DNA of 64,000 nt from Stenotrophomonas pavanii (GCF_900101175.1 NZ_FNFQ01000010.1:1-64000), one strand, 5' to 3'; counted from the first letter of the stretch, positions 1-8,919 are shown. The notes: generated from the sequence alone by a model not told the origin. Numbers and translations are program-made.

Positions 1-773
1 AGCTGCTGGACGGCTCGTTCTCCAGCCAGCTGTTCCAGGTCGGCGCCAACGCCGGCCAGGCCATCGCCATCGACAAGACCATCGATGCCAAGGCCGGCTC
101 GCTGGGCACCTCGACCTTCGCCACCGGCGCGACGGCTGCCCTGGCTGCCAGCACCGACGGTGCCCGCTTCTCCGGCACCGTGATGGGCGTGGACATCGGC
201 ACGGTTGAAGTAAAGGCCGGCGCCACCACGGCCGATGCCTCCAAGGCCGTCGCCACCGCCATCAACGCCAAGATCGGCGAGGCCGGCATCTACGCCGAAG
301 CCAATGCCGACGGCACGCTGAAGCTGAGCTCGGTGAAGGAAGGCAAGGCCGTTGCCGCTGCCGACATCGCGCTGATGCGCAGCGACTACGACGCGACCGC
401 CAAGACCTGGGGCACCGCGGCTGCGGCAGGCGCCTACACCGCTGGCGCCGATACGGCGGCCAACGTGCAGAAGCTGGACGTGAGCACCGTGCTCGGCGCC
501 CAGCAGGCCCTGGAAGTGGTCGACAAGGCCCTGGGTGCGATCAACAGCACCCGCGCCGACCTCGGTGCGATCCAGAACCGCTTCACCTCGGTGGTGGCCA
601 ACCTGCAGACCTCGTCGGAAAACCTGTCGGCGTCGCGCAGCCGCATCAAGGACACCGACTTCGCCAAGGAAACCGCCGAACTGACCCGCACCCAGATCCT
701 GCAGCAGGCCGGTACGGCCATGCTGGCCCAGGCCAACCAGGTGCCGCAGGGCGTGCTCAGCCTGCTGCGCTGA
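1..773 (+). CDS. fliC: Flagellin, C-terminal part (5' end outside window)
   Basis: Encodes the last ~256 residues of a flagellin, the subunit exported through the flagellar channel to build the filament. The reading frame is open from base 3 with no start, so the gene begins upstream of the window. The C-terminal helix (ending VPQGVLSLLR) and the stretch with ENLSASRSRIKDTDFAKE match the conserved D1/D0 domain that packs the filament core. The preceding Ala/Thr/Gly-rich stretch is the variable surface domain. It is followed by a hairpin and a strong terminator, then the cap gene fliD. Family assignment is secure; whether other flagellin copies lie upstream cannot be seen. Confidence 0.95.
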   Translation, partial: LLDGSFSSQLFQVGANAGQAIAIDKTIDAKAGSLGTSTFATGATAALAASTDGARFSGTVMGVDIGTVEVKAGATTADASKAVATAINAKIGEAGIYAEANADGTLKLSSVKEGKAVAAADIALMRSDYDATAKTWGTAAAAGAYTAGADTAANVQKLDVSTVLGAQQALEVVDKALGAINSTRADLGAIQNRFTSVVANLQTSSENLSASRSRIKDTDFAKETAELTRTQILQQAGTAMLAQANQVPQGVLSLLR

Positions 774-789
774 TCCACGGCAAGAAGGC

Positions 790-823
790 GCCGCTACCGT
801 CGGATCGAACCGACGGTAGCGGC
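790..823 (+). terminator. Perfect hairpin 17 bp after fliC stop
   Basis: A 14-bp perfect inverted repeat (790-803 with 810-823) closes on a 6-base loop right after fliC. There is no T tract, so it may stabilise the 3' end of flagellin mRNA rather than terminate transcription. Its arms contain GTAGCGG and resemble the GTAG repeat family elsewhere in the window. Confidence 0.5.
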
Positions 824-986
824 AACCGGGAAGCCACGATGCACGAAGGCGCGGGCCATGCCCGGCCCGGGATCACTCCCGAACCGGCTTGGCATCGCCC
901 GCTCCTGCGGACCTCTCTTTCAGCGCTGTACCTTTGACTGTACGTACCGGGCGGCTTCGTCTCCCCCCGATTGTCAGTAGCCTGAT

Positions 987-1015
987 CCCTCCCCTGCATT
1001 GGGGGAGGGTTTTTT
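987..1015 (+). terminator. Rho-independent terminator of fliC
   Basis: CCCTCCCC (987-994) pairs with GGGGAGGG (1002-1009) and is followed directly by six T residues (1010-1015). It separates the fliC transcript from the sigma-54-driven fliD operon. Confidence 0.85.
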
Positions 1016-1102
1016 GCAGACCCCCGGCAGCCCGCGGTGAACCCACCCGCACCCTGCCCCAGACCTCCTGCAACCCGCGTGCCAGAACCTGCGCCAGAGC
1101 AT

Positions 1103-1118
1103 TGGCACGGCACGTGCA
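1103..1118 (+). promoter_or_regulatory. Sigma-54 promoter of fliDS
   Basis: TGGCACGGCACGTGCA fits the -24/-12 consensus TGGCACG-N4-TTGCA with one mismatch in the -12 box. The GG (1104-1105) and GC (1116-1117) are separated by exactly 10 bp. It lies about 100 bp before the fliD start. Activation by FleQ is inferred from the nearby fleQ and rpoN genes. Confidence 0.85.
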
Positions 1119-1214
1119 TCAACGAAGTCCTCAAGACCCAGCGGCGCAGGCCGCTATTTTCGTTGACGACGGGCCACCGCACAGCGGCCAGGCCCGGATA
1201 CCAGGAGAAACGAC

Positions 1215-2630
1215 GTGGCAGACTTTGGATACGGTGGCATCGGCTCGGGACTGGACATTTCCAGCATCGTCAACCAGCTGGTCGCAGCTGACCGCAAGCC
1301 CGCCGACAATGCGCTGAACCTGCAGCAGTCCAAGGCCAAGATGCAGCTGTCGTCGATCGGCACCGTCACCGCGGCCTTCGACAAGCTGAAGACGGCGCTG
1401 ACCGCGCTGAAGGCCAGCACCGCGTTCGACACGCGCACGGTGACCGCCAGCAAGGGCGGCGACAAGGGCACCGACGAGATCCTGACGGCCTCGGTCGCGC
1501 TGTATGACGTCGGCACCACCAAGGCGGCGGCCTCCAACGGCACGCACGTGGTCAACGTCACCTCGCTGGCCACCGCGCACAAGCTGATCGCCGACACTTC
1601 GGTACCCAAGACCGACACGTTTGCTGCCGGAACCTTGACGCTGACCGTCGGCGTGGGCGACAACGCCAAGACCATGAACGTGGAGGTGGAGGAGGGCGAC
1701 ACGCTGACCACCATCCGCAACAAGATCGACGCGGCCGGCCGCAAGGAAGGCGTGCAGGCCACCCTGATCAGTTCCGGCGACAACCAGTACCTGTCGATCG
1801 CCCAGGAGAAGACCGGTGCCGCCAACGCGATCAAGCTCGAATACGCCGGCAGCGATGCCAAACTGGGCGGCCTGGTCAACAGCCTGAAGCAGAACACCGC
1901 CGCCGCCGATGCCGAGCTGACCATCGATGGCGTCAAGGTCGTCAGCGCCAGCAATACGGTGGCCGATGCGGTCCCGGGCCTGACCCTGAACCTGAAGATG
2001 CCGGGCACCAGCACGGTGACCATCAGCACCGACACTGCTGCGGCGACCAAGGTGATGCAGGAGTTCGTCACCGCGTACAACGCCGCACTGGCGGCCATCA
2101 ACACCGAAACCAAGTACGACGCCAAGACCAAGGAAGCGTCCACGCTGACCGGCGATGCGCAGATGCGCGGCGCCACCAGCCAGCTGCGCTCGGTGATGTC
2201 GAGCGTGCTCAAGGACCTGGCCGGTGACAAGCTCGATGCCAAGGCGATCGGCCTGGACACCCGCGGCTACCCCAACGCTGACGGCACGCTGATCCTGGAC
2301 ACCACCAAGTTCGCCGCCGCCCTGGCCAGCCAGCCGGAGAAGATGCGCCAGGCGATCACCGGTGATACCGGCGGCGCCGGCAAGCTGTACACGCTGGTTG
2401 ACGGTTATGTGAGCACCACGGTCGGCAAGGAAGGCGCCTTCGTTGCCCGCACCAAGGGCCTGAACACCACGCTGGACAACATCGACAAGCGCCGCAAGGA
2501 CCTCGACACGCGCATGAAGAGCGTGGAAGAGCGCTACAAGAAGCAGTTCCTGGCGCTGGACAGCCTGATGGGCAAGCTGCAGCAGAGCAACACCGCGCTG
2601 CAGCAGCAGCTGGCCCAGTTGAACCGCTGA
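1215..2630 (+). CDS. fliD: Flagellar filament cap protein FliD
   Basis: This 471-residue protein caps the growing filament and folds flagellin subunits as they emerge. The N-terminus (GIGSGLDISSIVNQLV) is the conserved FliD start. The C-terminal region, about residues 420-471, is a Gln-rich heptad coiled coil typical of the D0/D1 leg. A GTG start at 1215 is chosen because AGGAG (1203-1207) sits 7 bp upstream. It is first in a run fliD-fliS-fliT-like-pilZ behind a sigma-54 promoter. Length and order fit the family. Confidence 0.96.
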   Translation: MADFGYGGIGSGLDISSIVNQLVAADRKPADNALNLQQSKAKMQLSSIGTVTAAFDKLKTALTALKASTAFDTRTVTASKGGDKGTDEILTASVALYDVGTTKAAASNGTHVVNVTSLATAHKLIADTSVPKTDTFAAGTLTLTVGVGDNAKTMNVEVEEGDTLTTIRNKIDAAGRKEGVQATLISSGDNQYLSIAQEKTGAANAIKLEYAGSDAKLGGLVNSLKQNTAAADAELTIDGVKVVSASNTVADAVPGLTLNLKMPGTSTVTISTDTAAATKVMQEFVTAYNAALAAINTETKYDAKTKEASTLTGDAQMRGATSQLRSVMSSVLKDLAGDKLDAKAIGLDTRGYPNADGTLILDTTKFAAALASQPEKMRQAITGDTGGAGKLYTLVDGYVSTTVGKEGAFVARTKGLNTTLDNIDKRRKDLDTRMKSVEERYKKQFLALDSLMGKLQQSNTALQQQLAQLNR

Positions 2631-2758
2631 CGGAACGTGCGAGGCACTCAAGTTTGCCGCGCCATGCACCGATAACGGACGCAACAGCAATCATCGCCGC
2701 GCCGTCGGCACCGGTCCCCGCGATCACCCGACGGCACCCCGCGCAAGGAGAATCACGA

Positions 2759-3175
2759 ATGTACGGTTCCAGCCGTCAATATGCCGAGCAGTACCGCCAG
2801 GTGGGGGTGACCAGTGCGGTCGCCGATGCCGATCCGCACAAGCTGGTGGCGATGCTGCTGGCCGGCGCGCTGGAGCGCGTGCGCCGCGCCCTGGCCAGCC
2901 TTGAACGCGGTGACCAGGCCGGCAAGGGCAAGGCGATCGGCGAAGTCTGCGCGATCGTCGGCCACCTCAACGGCTCGCTGGACCACGAGGCCGGCGGCGA
3001 GATCGCCGGCAACCTGTCGGCACTGTACGACTACGTGCTGCAGCGCCTGACCGAAGCCAACCTGCACAACGACCGCGCCGCGCTGGATGAATCGCTGCAG
3101 CTGCTGGGCGAGATCGACAGCGCCTGGAACGCGATCCCGCACGAACAGCGCCGCCCCGCCGCGGTGGCACCATGA
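2759..3175 (+). CDS. fliS: Flagellin export chaperone FliS
   Basis: FliS is a small helical cytoplasmic chaperone that binds the C-terminus of flagellin and prevents early polymerisation. The 138-residue product begins MYGSSRQYAEQYRQV and carries the ADPHKLVAMLLAGALERV helix typical of FliS. The frame is open further upstream, but the ATG at 2759 preceded by AAGGAG (2745-2750) gives the normal length. It overlaps the next gene by the ATGA junction at 3172, which implies translational coupling. Confidence 0.94.
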   Translation: MYGSSRQYAEQYRQVGVTSAVADADPHKLVAMLLAGALERVRRALASLERGDQAGKGKAIGEVCAIVGHLNGSLDHEAGGEIAGNLSALYDYVLQRLTEANLHNDRAALDESLQLLGEIDSAWNAIPHEQRRPAAVAP

Positions 3176-3465
3176 GCCTGCACGCGCTGCATGCGCAGCT
3201 GGATGCCTTCGAGAAGGCGCTGGGCGATGATGCGCTCGACCGGGCCGACAGCCTGCTCGACGGCCACGACAGCACCCTGCACGCCCTGCTCAGCCAGCCG
3301 CTGACCGCGGCCGACCACGCGCCGCTGAGCGCCCTGTTCGAGCGCCAGCAGAGCCTGCTGGGCCTGCTGCGCCAGCGCCGCGACGCCGTAGCCGCGCAGA
3401 TGAACGATGGCCAGCGCTCCCTTCGCGCCGCGCATGCCTACCTGCAGGCAGAATCGCTGGCATGA
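3172..3465 (+). CDS. FliT-like small flagellar chaperone
   Basis: A 97-residue, mostly helical, acidic protein lying directly after fliS and overlapping it by 4 bases. Position and size match FliT, the chaperone for FliD in other gammaproteobacteria, and FliT-like proteins diverge strongly in sequence. I see no diagnostic motif, so the role is inferred from context. It overlaps the next gene (pilZ) by ATGA, so the three genes are coupled. Confidence 0.65.
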   Translation: MSLHALHAQLDAFEKALGDDALDRADSLLDGHDSTLHALLSQPLTAADHAPLSALFERQQSLLGLLRQRRDAVAAQMNDGQRSLRAAHAYLQAESLA

Positions 3466-4040
3466 CCCAGTTGCCGACCACGTCGCTGCACCATCCGGCC
3501 GAAAGCGAGCTGTTCGACGAAACGCTCAGCTGCGAACTGGCGCTGCCGGCCGAGTTCCAGGCAGGCAGCGCAGCCGGCCGCACCAGCAGTGCCGAAGGCC
3601 TGCTGCGCAGCCTGGCACTGGTTGAGGACAGCCGCGTCGACGAGCACGACGAACGCAACGAAGCCAGCCTGCAGCTGCAGCGGCTGGAAGCCAAGCTGGA
3701 CCTGGCGATGGTGCTGCTTGGCCGGCTGGTACGCCAGCAGGGCCAGGAACTGACGCTGCGCCCGGTGCGCTGGTCGCGGCGCGGCATCCGCCTGCAGCTG
3801 GGTCCGCGCAGCGGTGCCAGCCCCGGCCAGGCCGGGGTGGTGCGCCTGCAGCCCAGCGACTGGCTGCCCGACCACATCGACCTGCCGGTGGAGGTCGTCG
3901 CGGAAGCCGCCGACGGTAGCGGCGGGCACTTCCTGTGGCTGCGCTTCCAGCGCTTGGGCGATGGCCTGGAGATGGCGATGGAGCGGCACCTGTTCCGCCT
4001 GCACCGCCGCCAGGTGGCCGAGGCACGCCGCGCACGCTGA
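3462..4040 (+). CDS. PilZ-domain protein
   Basis: A 192-residue protein coupled to the fliD-fliS-fliT operon by ATGA overlap. The middle (about residues 95-190) resembles a PilZ fold, and the VARQ/LRPVRWSRRGI region sits where the c-di-GMP-binding arginines would lie. The classical RxxxR plus D/NxSxxG pair is not clear, so c-di-GMP binding is uncertain. Xanthomonads carry a PilZ gene at this place in the cluster. A role tying c-di-GMP to filament assembly or motility is an inference. Confidence 0.6.
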   Translation: MTQLPTTSLHHPAESELFDETLSCELALPAEFQAGSAAGRTSSAEGLLRSLALVEDSRVDEHDERNEASLQLQRLEAKLDLAMVLLGRLVRQQGQELTLRPVRWSRRGIRLQLGPRSGASPGQAGVVRLQPSDWLPDHIDLPVEVVAEAADGSGGHFLWLRFQRLGDGLEMAMERHLFRLHRRQVAEARRAR

Positions 4041-4099
4041 AACCCGTCCCCTTGGCGCTGCACGGCCGACCCTTGGCGCGCCCGTTCAGCTAAGTTAAG

Positions 4100-4765
4100 G
4101 TGGATGCCCCTACACGGATCTGCTGCGTGCCTGTGCGAGTTCTCATCGTCGACGATCACACCCTTGTCCGCGCCGGCCTGGCGCGGCTGCTGCAGGGGTT
4201 TGCCGACGTGCAGCTCGTCGCCGAGGCCAGCAACGCCGAACAGGCACTGCAGCTGTCCCTGCAGCACGCACCGGACGTGGTGCTGATGGACCTCTCGCTG
4301 CCGGGCCGCACCGGCCTGGAAGCGCTCAGCGACATCCGCCTGCGTGCTCCCGGTACCCGGGTGGTGATGATGACCATGCACGACGATGCTGCCCACGTGC
4401 GCGATGCGTTGGATCGTGGCGCGGTCGGGTTCGTGGTGAAGGACGCCGCACCGCAGGAACTGGAACTGGCACTGCGCGCCGCGCACGCCGGCCAGGTGTT
4501 CCTGAGCCCGCAGATCTCGGCCAAGATGCTGGCGCCGATGCTGGGCCGCGAGAAACCCACCGGCATCGCCGCGCTCTCACCGCGCCAGCGCGAGATCCTG
4601 CGCCGCATCGGCAAGGGCGAGAGCAACAAGGAAATCGCCGCCGATCTCGGCATCAGCGTCAAGACGGTGGAAACCCATCGCGCGCGGATGATGGAGTCGC
4701 TGGGCTGCCGCCGCGCCAATGACCTGCTGCTGCTGGCCGCGCGCCATCAGCACGAGCTCGAGTAA
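4100..4765 (+). CDS. NarL/FixJ-type response regulator
   Basis: A two-domain transcription factor. The N-terminal receiver (VRVLIVDDHTLVRAGLARLL, acceptor Asp in VVLMDLSLPG) is followed by a LuxR-type helix-turn-helix with LSPRQREILRRIGKGESNKE and KTVETHRARMM. The start is unclear: GTG at 4100 gives 221 residues, while GTG at 4127 or 4133 would start right at the receiver, the usual form. No sensor kinase is adjacent. It precedes rpoN, and a palindrome in the rpoN leader shares a half site with this gene's own 5' region, so it may control both (inference). Confidence 0.88.
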   Translation: MDAPTRICCVPVRVLIVDDHTLVRAGLARLLQGFADVQLVAEASNAEQALQLSLQHAPDVVLMDLSLPGRTGLEALSDIRLRAPGTRVVMMTMHDDAAHVRDALDRGAVGFVVKDAAPQELELALRAAHAGQVFLSPQISAKMLAPMLGREKPTGIAALSPRQREILRRIGKGESNKEIAADLGISVKTVETHRARMMESLGCRRANDLLLLAARHQHELE

Positions 4766-4777
4766 GCGCCGGTCCCG

Positions 4778-4814
4778 GGGTCAGCGCCCTTTCCCGTGGA
4801 AAAGGACCTGACCC
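4778..4814. repeat. GGGTCAG-type palindromic repeat, copy 1
   Basis: Imperfect inverted repeat: GGGTCAG...CCTTTCC pairs with GGAAAAGG...CTGACCC. It is one of six intergenic relatives in this window (also near 8457, 8716, 39215, 41772 and 46898). Confidence 0.7.
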
Positions 4815-4954
4815 TGCGACACCCTGCATCGGCGACGAAATCCCGTCACCCCGACATTCCCTGACAGGAATCCGTACCCCGGCCGCCGCGCGCCCACCGG
4901 CCTCGCCACGACGAATCAATGACTTGGCGGCGCATTTCGTCAATTTCCCGCGCC

Positions 4955-4977
4955 GGTGTAGGGAATCCCCCTACACC
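4955..4977. promoter_or_regulatory. Palindrome GGTGTAGGG-N5-CCCTACACC in rpoN leader
   Basis: Perfect 9-bp arms with a 5-bp centre, 110 bp before rpoN. Sites of this form are typical for dimeric NarL/LuxR-type regulators, and such a regulator is encoded immediately upstream. A matching half site CCCCTACAC lies at 4107-4115, inside that regulator's 5' region. Function is inferred. Confidence 0.45.
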
Positions 4978-5086
4978 CTGTCGGGAGTTCCACGAAATGC
5001 ATCAGGAACCCCCCGATTCCGTCCTCGCCGGATGAAAAGCAAGATGCGTTCCACAAGGCGCCGGGGAGCGGTGCCGGGGAACCACG

Positions 5087-6496
5087 ATGAAGGCTGCACT
5101 CTCGACCCAGCTGGGCCAGCAACTCCACCTCACCCCGCAACTGCTGCAGTCGATCCGGCTGCTGCAGCTCGATGGCCTGCACCTGGAGCAGGAAATCCAG
5201 CGCCTGCTGGACTCCAATCCGCTGCTGGAGATCGAAGAGGCCGAGGCCCCTGCTGCCGACGCCACCGAAGCCAGCACTTCCACGATCGATACCGCCGCCT
5301 TTGACGAGCTGCCCGAGCCGTCGATGTGGGACGTGGCCGGTGCCAGCTGGCAGGACGGCGACGACGACCGCATGGCGCGCATCGCCGCCGGCGAGTCGAC
5401 CGACCCGCAGCTGCGCGTGCTGCAGCGCCTGTCGCTGGACATGGATGATCGCCAGTTGGCGGTCGCCGCCTTCTGGCTGGACCAGTGCGATGAGGCAGGC
5501 TACCTGCAGGCGCCGCTGGCACAGCTGCAGCTGCTGGCCAGTGCCCAGTTCGACATCGCTGCCGACGGGGTGGAAGCCATCCGCCAGCAGCTGCTGCATG
5601 GCGAGCCCGCCGGCATGGCCGCCCAGGACCTGCGCGAAGGCCTGCAGGCGCAACTGCGCAGCCTGCACGGCGTCGTGCCGGCCCGCCACCTGGCCGCCCG
5701 CATTCTCGATGGCGCGCTCGAAGCGCTGGCCGCGCACGACTACCCCGCCCTCGCCCGCCTGCACGATGCCGAGATCGACGACGTCCGCGAGGCCGTGCGC
5801 CTGATCCTCTCGCTGCAGCCGCGCCCGGGCGACAGCCTGCTGCCCGAACGCAACGCGGTGGTGGTGCCGGACGTCGTCGCTTGGCACGCCGACGGGCAGT
5901 GGAAGGTCGCCCTGAACCCGGCCACCAGCCGCCGCGTGTCGATCAACAGCCAGTACGAACAGGTGCTGGCCGAAACCAGCGACGCCGCCCCGGCGCTGCG
6001 CGAGATGCTGCAGGAGGCGCGCTGGTTCAGCCGTGGCCTGTCGATGCGCTACGACACCCTGCTGCGCACGGCGCGGGTGATCGTCGAGCGCCAGGCCGCC
6101 TTCCTGGTGCGCGGCGAAGAGGCCATGGCGCCGTTGACCCTGAAGGAAGTGGCCGAGGAAATCGGCATGCACGAGTCCACCGTCTCGCGCATCACCACCG
6201 GCAAGTTCCTGCAGACCCCGCGCGGCACCTTCGAACTGAAGCACTTCTTCGCCGTGCGCCTGGAGGGCGCCAGCGTCTCCGGCCAGGCGGTGAAGGCCAT
6301 GGTCCGCCGCCTGATCGACGCCGAACCGGCCGGCCGCCCGCTGGCCGATGAGGCCATTGCCGGCCTGCTGTCGCGCCAGGGGGTGAACATTGCCCGCCGA
6401 ACCGTCGCAAAATACCGAGAACAACTGGATATCGCCCCGGCCCGCGAACGGCGCCGGCTCAGCGCCAGGCAACCCCAGCTGGCCCGGGTGGGCTGA
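5087..6496 (+). CDS. rpoN: RNA polymerase sigma-54 factor RpoN
   Basis: Alternative sigma factor that reads -24/-12 promoters and needs an AAA+ activator. The 469-residue protein has the Gln/Leu-rich region I at its start (LTPQLLQSIRLLQLDGLHLE), an acidic region II, the core-binding and helix-turn-helix section (TLKEVAEEIGMHESTVSRI) and a C-terminal RpoN box, RRTVAKYREQ. The ATG at 5087 gives the expected N-terminus. Xanthomonads carry an extra rpoN in the flagellar cluster, and this appears to be that copy. It sits just upstream of a receiver gene and fleQ, matching the four sigma-54 promoters in the window. Confidence 0.95.
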   Translation: MKAALSTQLGQQLHLTPQLLQSIRLLQLDGLHLEQEIQRLLDSNPLLEIEEAEAPAADATEASTSTIDTAAFDELPEPSMWDVAGASWQDGDDDRMARIAAGESTDPQLRVLQRLSLDMDDRQLAVAAFWLDQCDEAGYLQAPLAQLQLLASAQFDIAADGVEAIRQQLLHGEPAGMAAQDLREGLQAQLRSLHGVVPARHLAARILDGALEALAAHDYPALARLHDAEIDDVREAVRLILSLQPRPGDSLLPERNAVVVPDVVAWHADGQWKVALNPATSRRVSINSQYEQVLAETSDAAPALREMLQEARWFSRGLSMRYDTLLRTARVIVERQAAFLVRGEEAMAPLTLKEVAEEIGMHESTVSRITTGKFLQTPRGTFELKHFFAVRLEGASVSGQAVKAMVRRLIDAEPAGRPLADEAIAGLLSRQGVNIARRTVAKYREQLDIAPARERRRLSARQPQLARVG

Positions 6497-6510
6497 AAAG
6501 GATGTTGGAC

Positions 6511-6888
6511 ATGAACAAGCTCACGGTCCTGCTGGTCGATGACCACGAGGGCTTCATCAACGCGGCGATGCGCCATTTCCGCAAGATCGACTGGCTGCAG
6601 ATCGTCGGCAGCGCCGGCAACGGCCTGGAAGCGATCGAGCGCTCGGAAACGCTGCGCCCGCAGGTGGTGCTGATGGATCTGGCCATGCCGGAAATGGGCG
6701 GCCTGCAGGCCACCCGCCTGATCAAGTCGCAGGACGATGCGCCGTACATCGTGATCGCCAGCCACTTCGACGACGCCGAGCACCGCGAACACGCGCTGCG
6801 CGCCGGCGCCGACAACTTTGTCAGCAAGCTGTCCTACATCCAGGAAGTCATGCCGATCCTGGAAGGCCTCAGGGAGGAACAGTCGTGA
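6511..6888 (+). CDS. Single-domain receiver (CheY-like) protein
   Basis: About 125 residues forming one receiver domain, with the acidic pair in LLVDDHEGF, the phospho-acceptor Asp in [13 protein letters not shown] and the conserved Lys in NFVSKLSY. There is no output domain. I favour ATG 6511 because AAAAGGA (6496-6502) then sits at a normal distance; ATG 6502 would overlap it. It overlaps fleQ by GTGA, so the two are co-translated. A role in phospho-relay to the flagellar regulators is inferred from position. Confidence 0.85.
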   Translation: MNKLTVLLVDDHEGFINAAMRHFRKIDWLQIVGSAGNGLEAIERSETLRPQVVLMDLAMPEMGGLQATRLIKSQDDAPYIVIASHFDDAEHREHALRAGADNFVSKLSYIQEVMPILEGLREEQS

Positions 6889-8390
6889 GCGAATCGCGCA
6901 TCCTGGTGCTGGACAACGACGCCGTGCGCGCGGAGCGCACCGTTGCCCTGCTGGAATTCATGGACTTCAACCCGCGCTGGGTGTCCGACGCAGCCGACTT
7001 CGACCTGGGCCGCCAGCGCCAGAACGACTGGATGGCGGTGATCGTCGGCAGCCTGGACGACAGCGCTGCCAGTACCGCGCTGTACCACTGGCTGGGCGGC
7101 AGCAGCCTGCCGCCGCCGGTGCTGCTGGCCGACGGTGATGCCGCTGCCTTTGCCCAGCAGCACGGCCTGCACGAAGCCAACATCTGGCCGCTGGAAACGC
7201 CGCTGCGCCATGCGCAGATGGAGGCCCTGCTGCGCCGTGCCAGCCTCAAGCGCCTGGACGCCGAGCACCAGGCCGGTGCCGCGCAGGACCAGGGGCCGAC
7301 CGGCAACGGCCCGGCAGTGACCGCGCTGCGCACCATGATCGAACAGGTCGCCGCGTTCGATACCACCGTGCTGGTGCTGGGTGAATCCGGTACCGGCAAG
7401 GAAGTGGTGTCACGCGCGATCCACCAGCGCTCGCCGCGCCGCGATGGCCCGTTCGTGGCAATCAACTGCGGCGCCATTCCGGCCGACCTGCTGGAAAGCG
7501 AACTGTTCGGCCACGAAAAGGGTGCCTTCACTGGCGCACTGACCGCGCGCAAGGGCCGTTTCGAAATGGCCGAGGGCGGCACCCTGCTGCTCGACGAAAT
7601 CGGCGACATGAGCCTGCCGATGCAGGTGAAGCTGCTGCGCGTGCTGCAGGAACGCAGCTTCGAGCGCGTCGGTGGCAACCAGACCATCCGCTGCAACGTG
7701 CGCGTGGTGGCCGCGACCCACCGCGACCTGGAGACCCGCATCGCCGAGGGCAAGTTCCGCGAGGATCTGTTCTACCGCCTCAACGTGTTCCCGATCGAAG
7801 TGCCCGCGCTGCGCGAGCGCCGCGAGGACCTGCCGGCGCTGGTGGAAACCATCGCCGCGCAGCTGGCCCGCACCGGCCGTGGCGAAGTGCGCTTCACTCC
7901 CGAAGCGCTGCAGGCGCTGTCCAGCTACGAATGGCCGGGCAACGTGCGCGAGCTGACCAACCTGGTCGAGCGCCTGGCGGTGCTGCATCCGGGTGGCTCG
8001 GTGCGCGTGCAGGACCTGCCGGCCCGCTATCGTGGCGACGCCGCACTGGCCGCGGTGGCCGCACCGGCACCGGCAGCGCCGGTGGCCAGCGAAGACCGCC
8101 TGGACCTGCGCAGCTTCTCGTTCCACACCCCGGGCAGCGGCAACCAGCCGGCGCTGGAACACGGTATCGCCGTCAATCGCCCGGCGGCGCCGGCGGCACT
8201 GCCCGACGATGGCCTGGACCTGCGCAACCACATGGCCAACATCGAACTGGGCCTGATCAACGAAGCACTGGAACGCACCCAGGGCGTGGTCGCCCACGCC
8301 GCCCAACTGCTTGGCCTGCGTCGCACCACCCTGGTGGAAAAGCTGCGCAAGTACGGCATCGAGCGCGAGCAGGCCGAGCTGGCCGGCTGA
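6885..8390 (+). CDS. fleQ: FleQ, sigma-54-dependent flagellar master activator
   Basis: An enhancer-binding protein that opens sigma-54 promoters. The 501 residues comprise an N-terminal receiver-like domain without a usable phospho-site, a AAA+ domain with Walker A GESGTGKE (about 166-173), the sigma-54-contacting GAFTGA (about 213-218) and Walker [13 protein letters not shown], and a C-terminal Fis-type HTH ([17 protein letters not shown]). In Pseudomonas and Xanthomonas FleQ also binds c-di-GMP; this is plausible here given the several c-di-GMP genes nearby. The GTG start at 6885 overlaps the receiver gene. Confidence 0.95.
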   Translation: MSESRILVLDNDAVRAERTVALLEFMDFNPRWVSDAADFDLGRQRQNDWMAVIVGSLDDSAASTALYHWLGGSSLPPPVLLADGDAAAFAQQHGLHEANIWPLETPLRHAQMEALLRRASLKRLDAEHQAGAAQDQGPTGNGPAVTALRTMIEQVAAFDTTVLVLGESGTGKEVVSRAIHQRSPRRDGPFVAINCGAIPADLLESELFGHEKGAFTGALTARKGRFEMAEGGTLLLDEIGDMSLPMQVKLLRVLQERSFERVGGNQTIRCNVRVVAATHRDLETRIAEGKFREDLFYRLNVFPIEVPALRERREDLPALVETIAAQLARTGRGEVRFTPEALQALSSYEWPGNVRELTNLVERLAVLHPGGSVRVQDLPARYRGDAALAAVAAPAPAAPVASEDRLDLRSFSFHTPGSGNQPALEHGIAVNRPAAPAALPDDGLDLRNHMANIELGLINEALERTQGVVAHAAQLLGLRRTTLVEKLRKYGIEREQAELAG

Positions 8391-8418
8391 ACCGCGCTAC
8401 CGGCATGAAGGGGGCACG

Positions 8419-8449
8419 AACGCCTGGGCTTGCCCGGGCGTTGGTGTTT
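8419..8449 (+). terminator. Probable fleQ terminator
   Basis: An 11-bp stem with one G-T wobble (8419-8429 with 8432-8442) is followed by the T-rich TGGTGTTTG. It lies 29 bp after the fleQ stop. Confidence 0.55.
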
Positions 8450-8456
8450 GTAGTGC

Positions 8457-8499
8457 CCGGGGTCAGATCCCTTTGCGCAGGAAACGGATCTGGCCCCGG
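8457..8499. repeat. GGGTCAG-type palindromic repeat, copy 2
   Basis: CCGGGGTCAGATCC pairs with GGATCTGGCCCCGG across a short variable centre. Intergenic, downstream of fleQ. Confidence 0.75.
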
Positions 8500-8715
8500 A
8501 CGTTCCGAGCACCGATAGCCACATCGGCCGCAGCTGCCGCAACCAGCGCCCCGCCCCCTACACCTTGCTGTTGACCGGCCAGAGCCATCGCCAGGGCCGT
8601 TTCGTCGACACCCAGCACGCGGGCCCCATCGCACCGCGCCAGCGCCAGAATTCCGGCCGCTGCACCCTGCTGCCCCAGGCCAGAAAACCGACGCCGGTTA
8701 AATGACGCCGCCAAT

Positions 8716-8754
8716 GGGGTCAGAGCCCGTTGCGTTGCAACGGGATCCGACCCC
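8716..8754. repeat. GGGTCAG-type palindromic repeat, copy 3
   Basis: GGGGTCAGAGCCCGTTGC pairs imperfectly with GCAACGGGATCCGACCCC. It is a diverged member of the same family as copies 1, 2 and 4-6. Confidence 0.7.
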
Positions 8755-8820
8755 GTGCCAACCAACGGTCGCCACCCACCATCAGTAGCAGGTTCCAACA
8801 GATCGCGGCCACCTGTCGAA

Positions 8821-8919
8821 GGCGGGTGGGTCCGGTTGCGGGGTGCCCGCGGCATGGATGCCGCGGCCAAGCCCCCAAGGACGGGTTTACGGCGTCCCCG
8901 TAACCGGACCCACCCCGCC
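8821..8919. repeat. ~100-bp inverted-repeat element
   Basis: The left arm GGCGGGTGGGTCCGGTTGCG (8821-8840, continuing GGG) pairs with a right arm at 8896-8919 differing by one inserted base and one substitution. The centre holds a smaller GCCGCGGCATGGATGCCGCGG palindrome. It encodes no protein and looks like a miniature, non-autonomous or REP-like element. Confidence 0.65.

Larger units (their letters stand above)
774..1214. other. fliC-fliD intergenic region
   Basis: This 441-bp gap has no convincing gene. It holds a perfect 14-bp stem hairpin (790-823), a rho-independent terminator (987-1015) and a sigma-54 promoter (1103-1118) serving fliD. The short open frames over it lack ribosome binding sites and overlap these signals. 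Confidence 0.8.
4766..5086. other. Intergenic region before rpoN
   Basis: This 321-bp gap has no credible gene. It contains a GGGTCAG-type inverted repeat (4778-4814) and a 9-bp-stem palindrome (4955-4977) that could be an operator for rpoN. No clear sigma-70 promoter was recognised. Confidence 0.6.

Noticed and set aside
757-1182. Open frames on both strands across 757-1317
   Set aside because: They overlap the fliC terminator, the sigma-54 promoter and the fliD start, and have no ribosome sites. They are products of high GC content.
1131-2690. Long minus-strand open frames opposite fliD and many other genes
   Set aside because: Low-complexity Ala/Gly/Arg/His-rich antisense frames typical of GC-rich DNA. 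No domain or ribosome site was seen.
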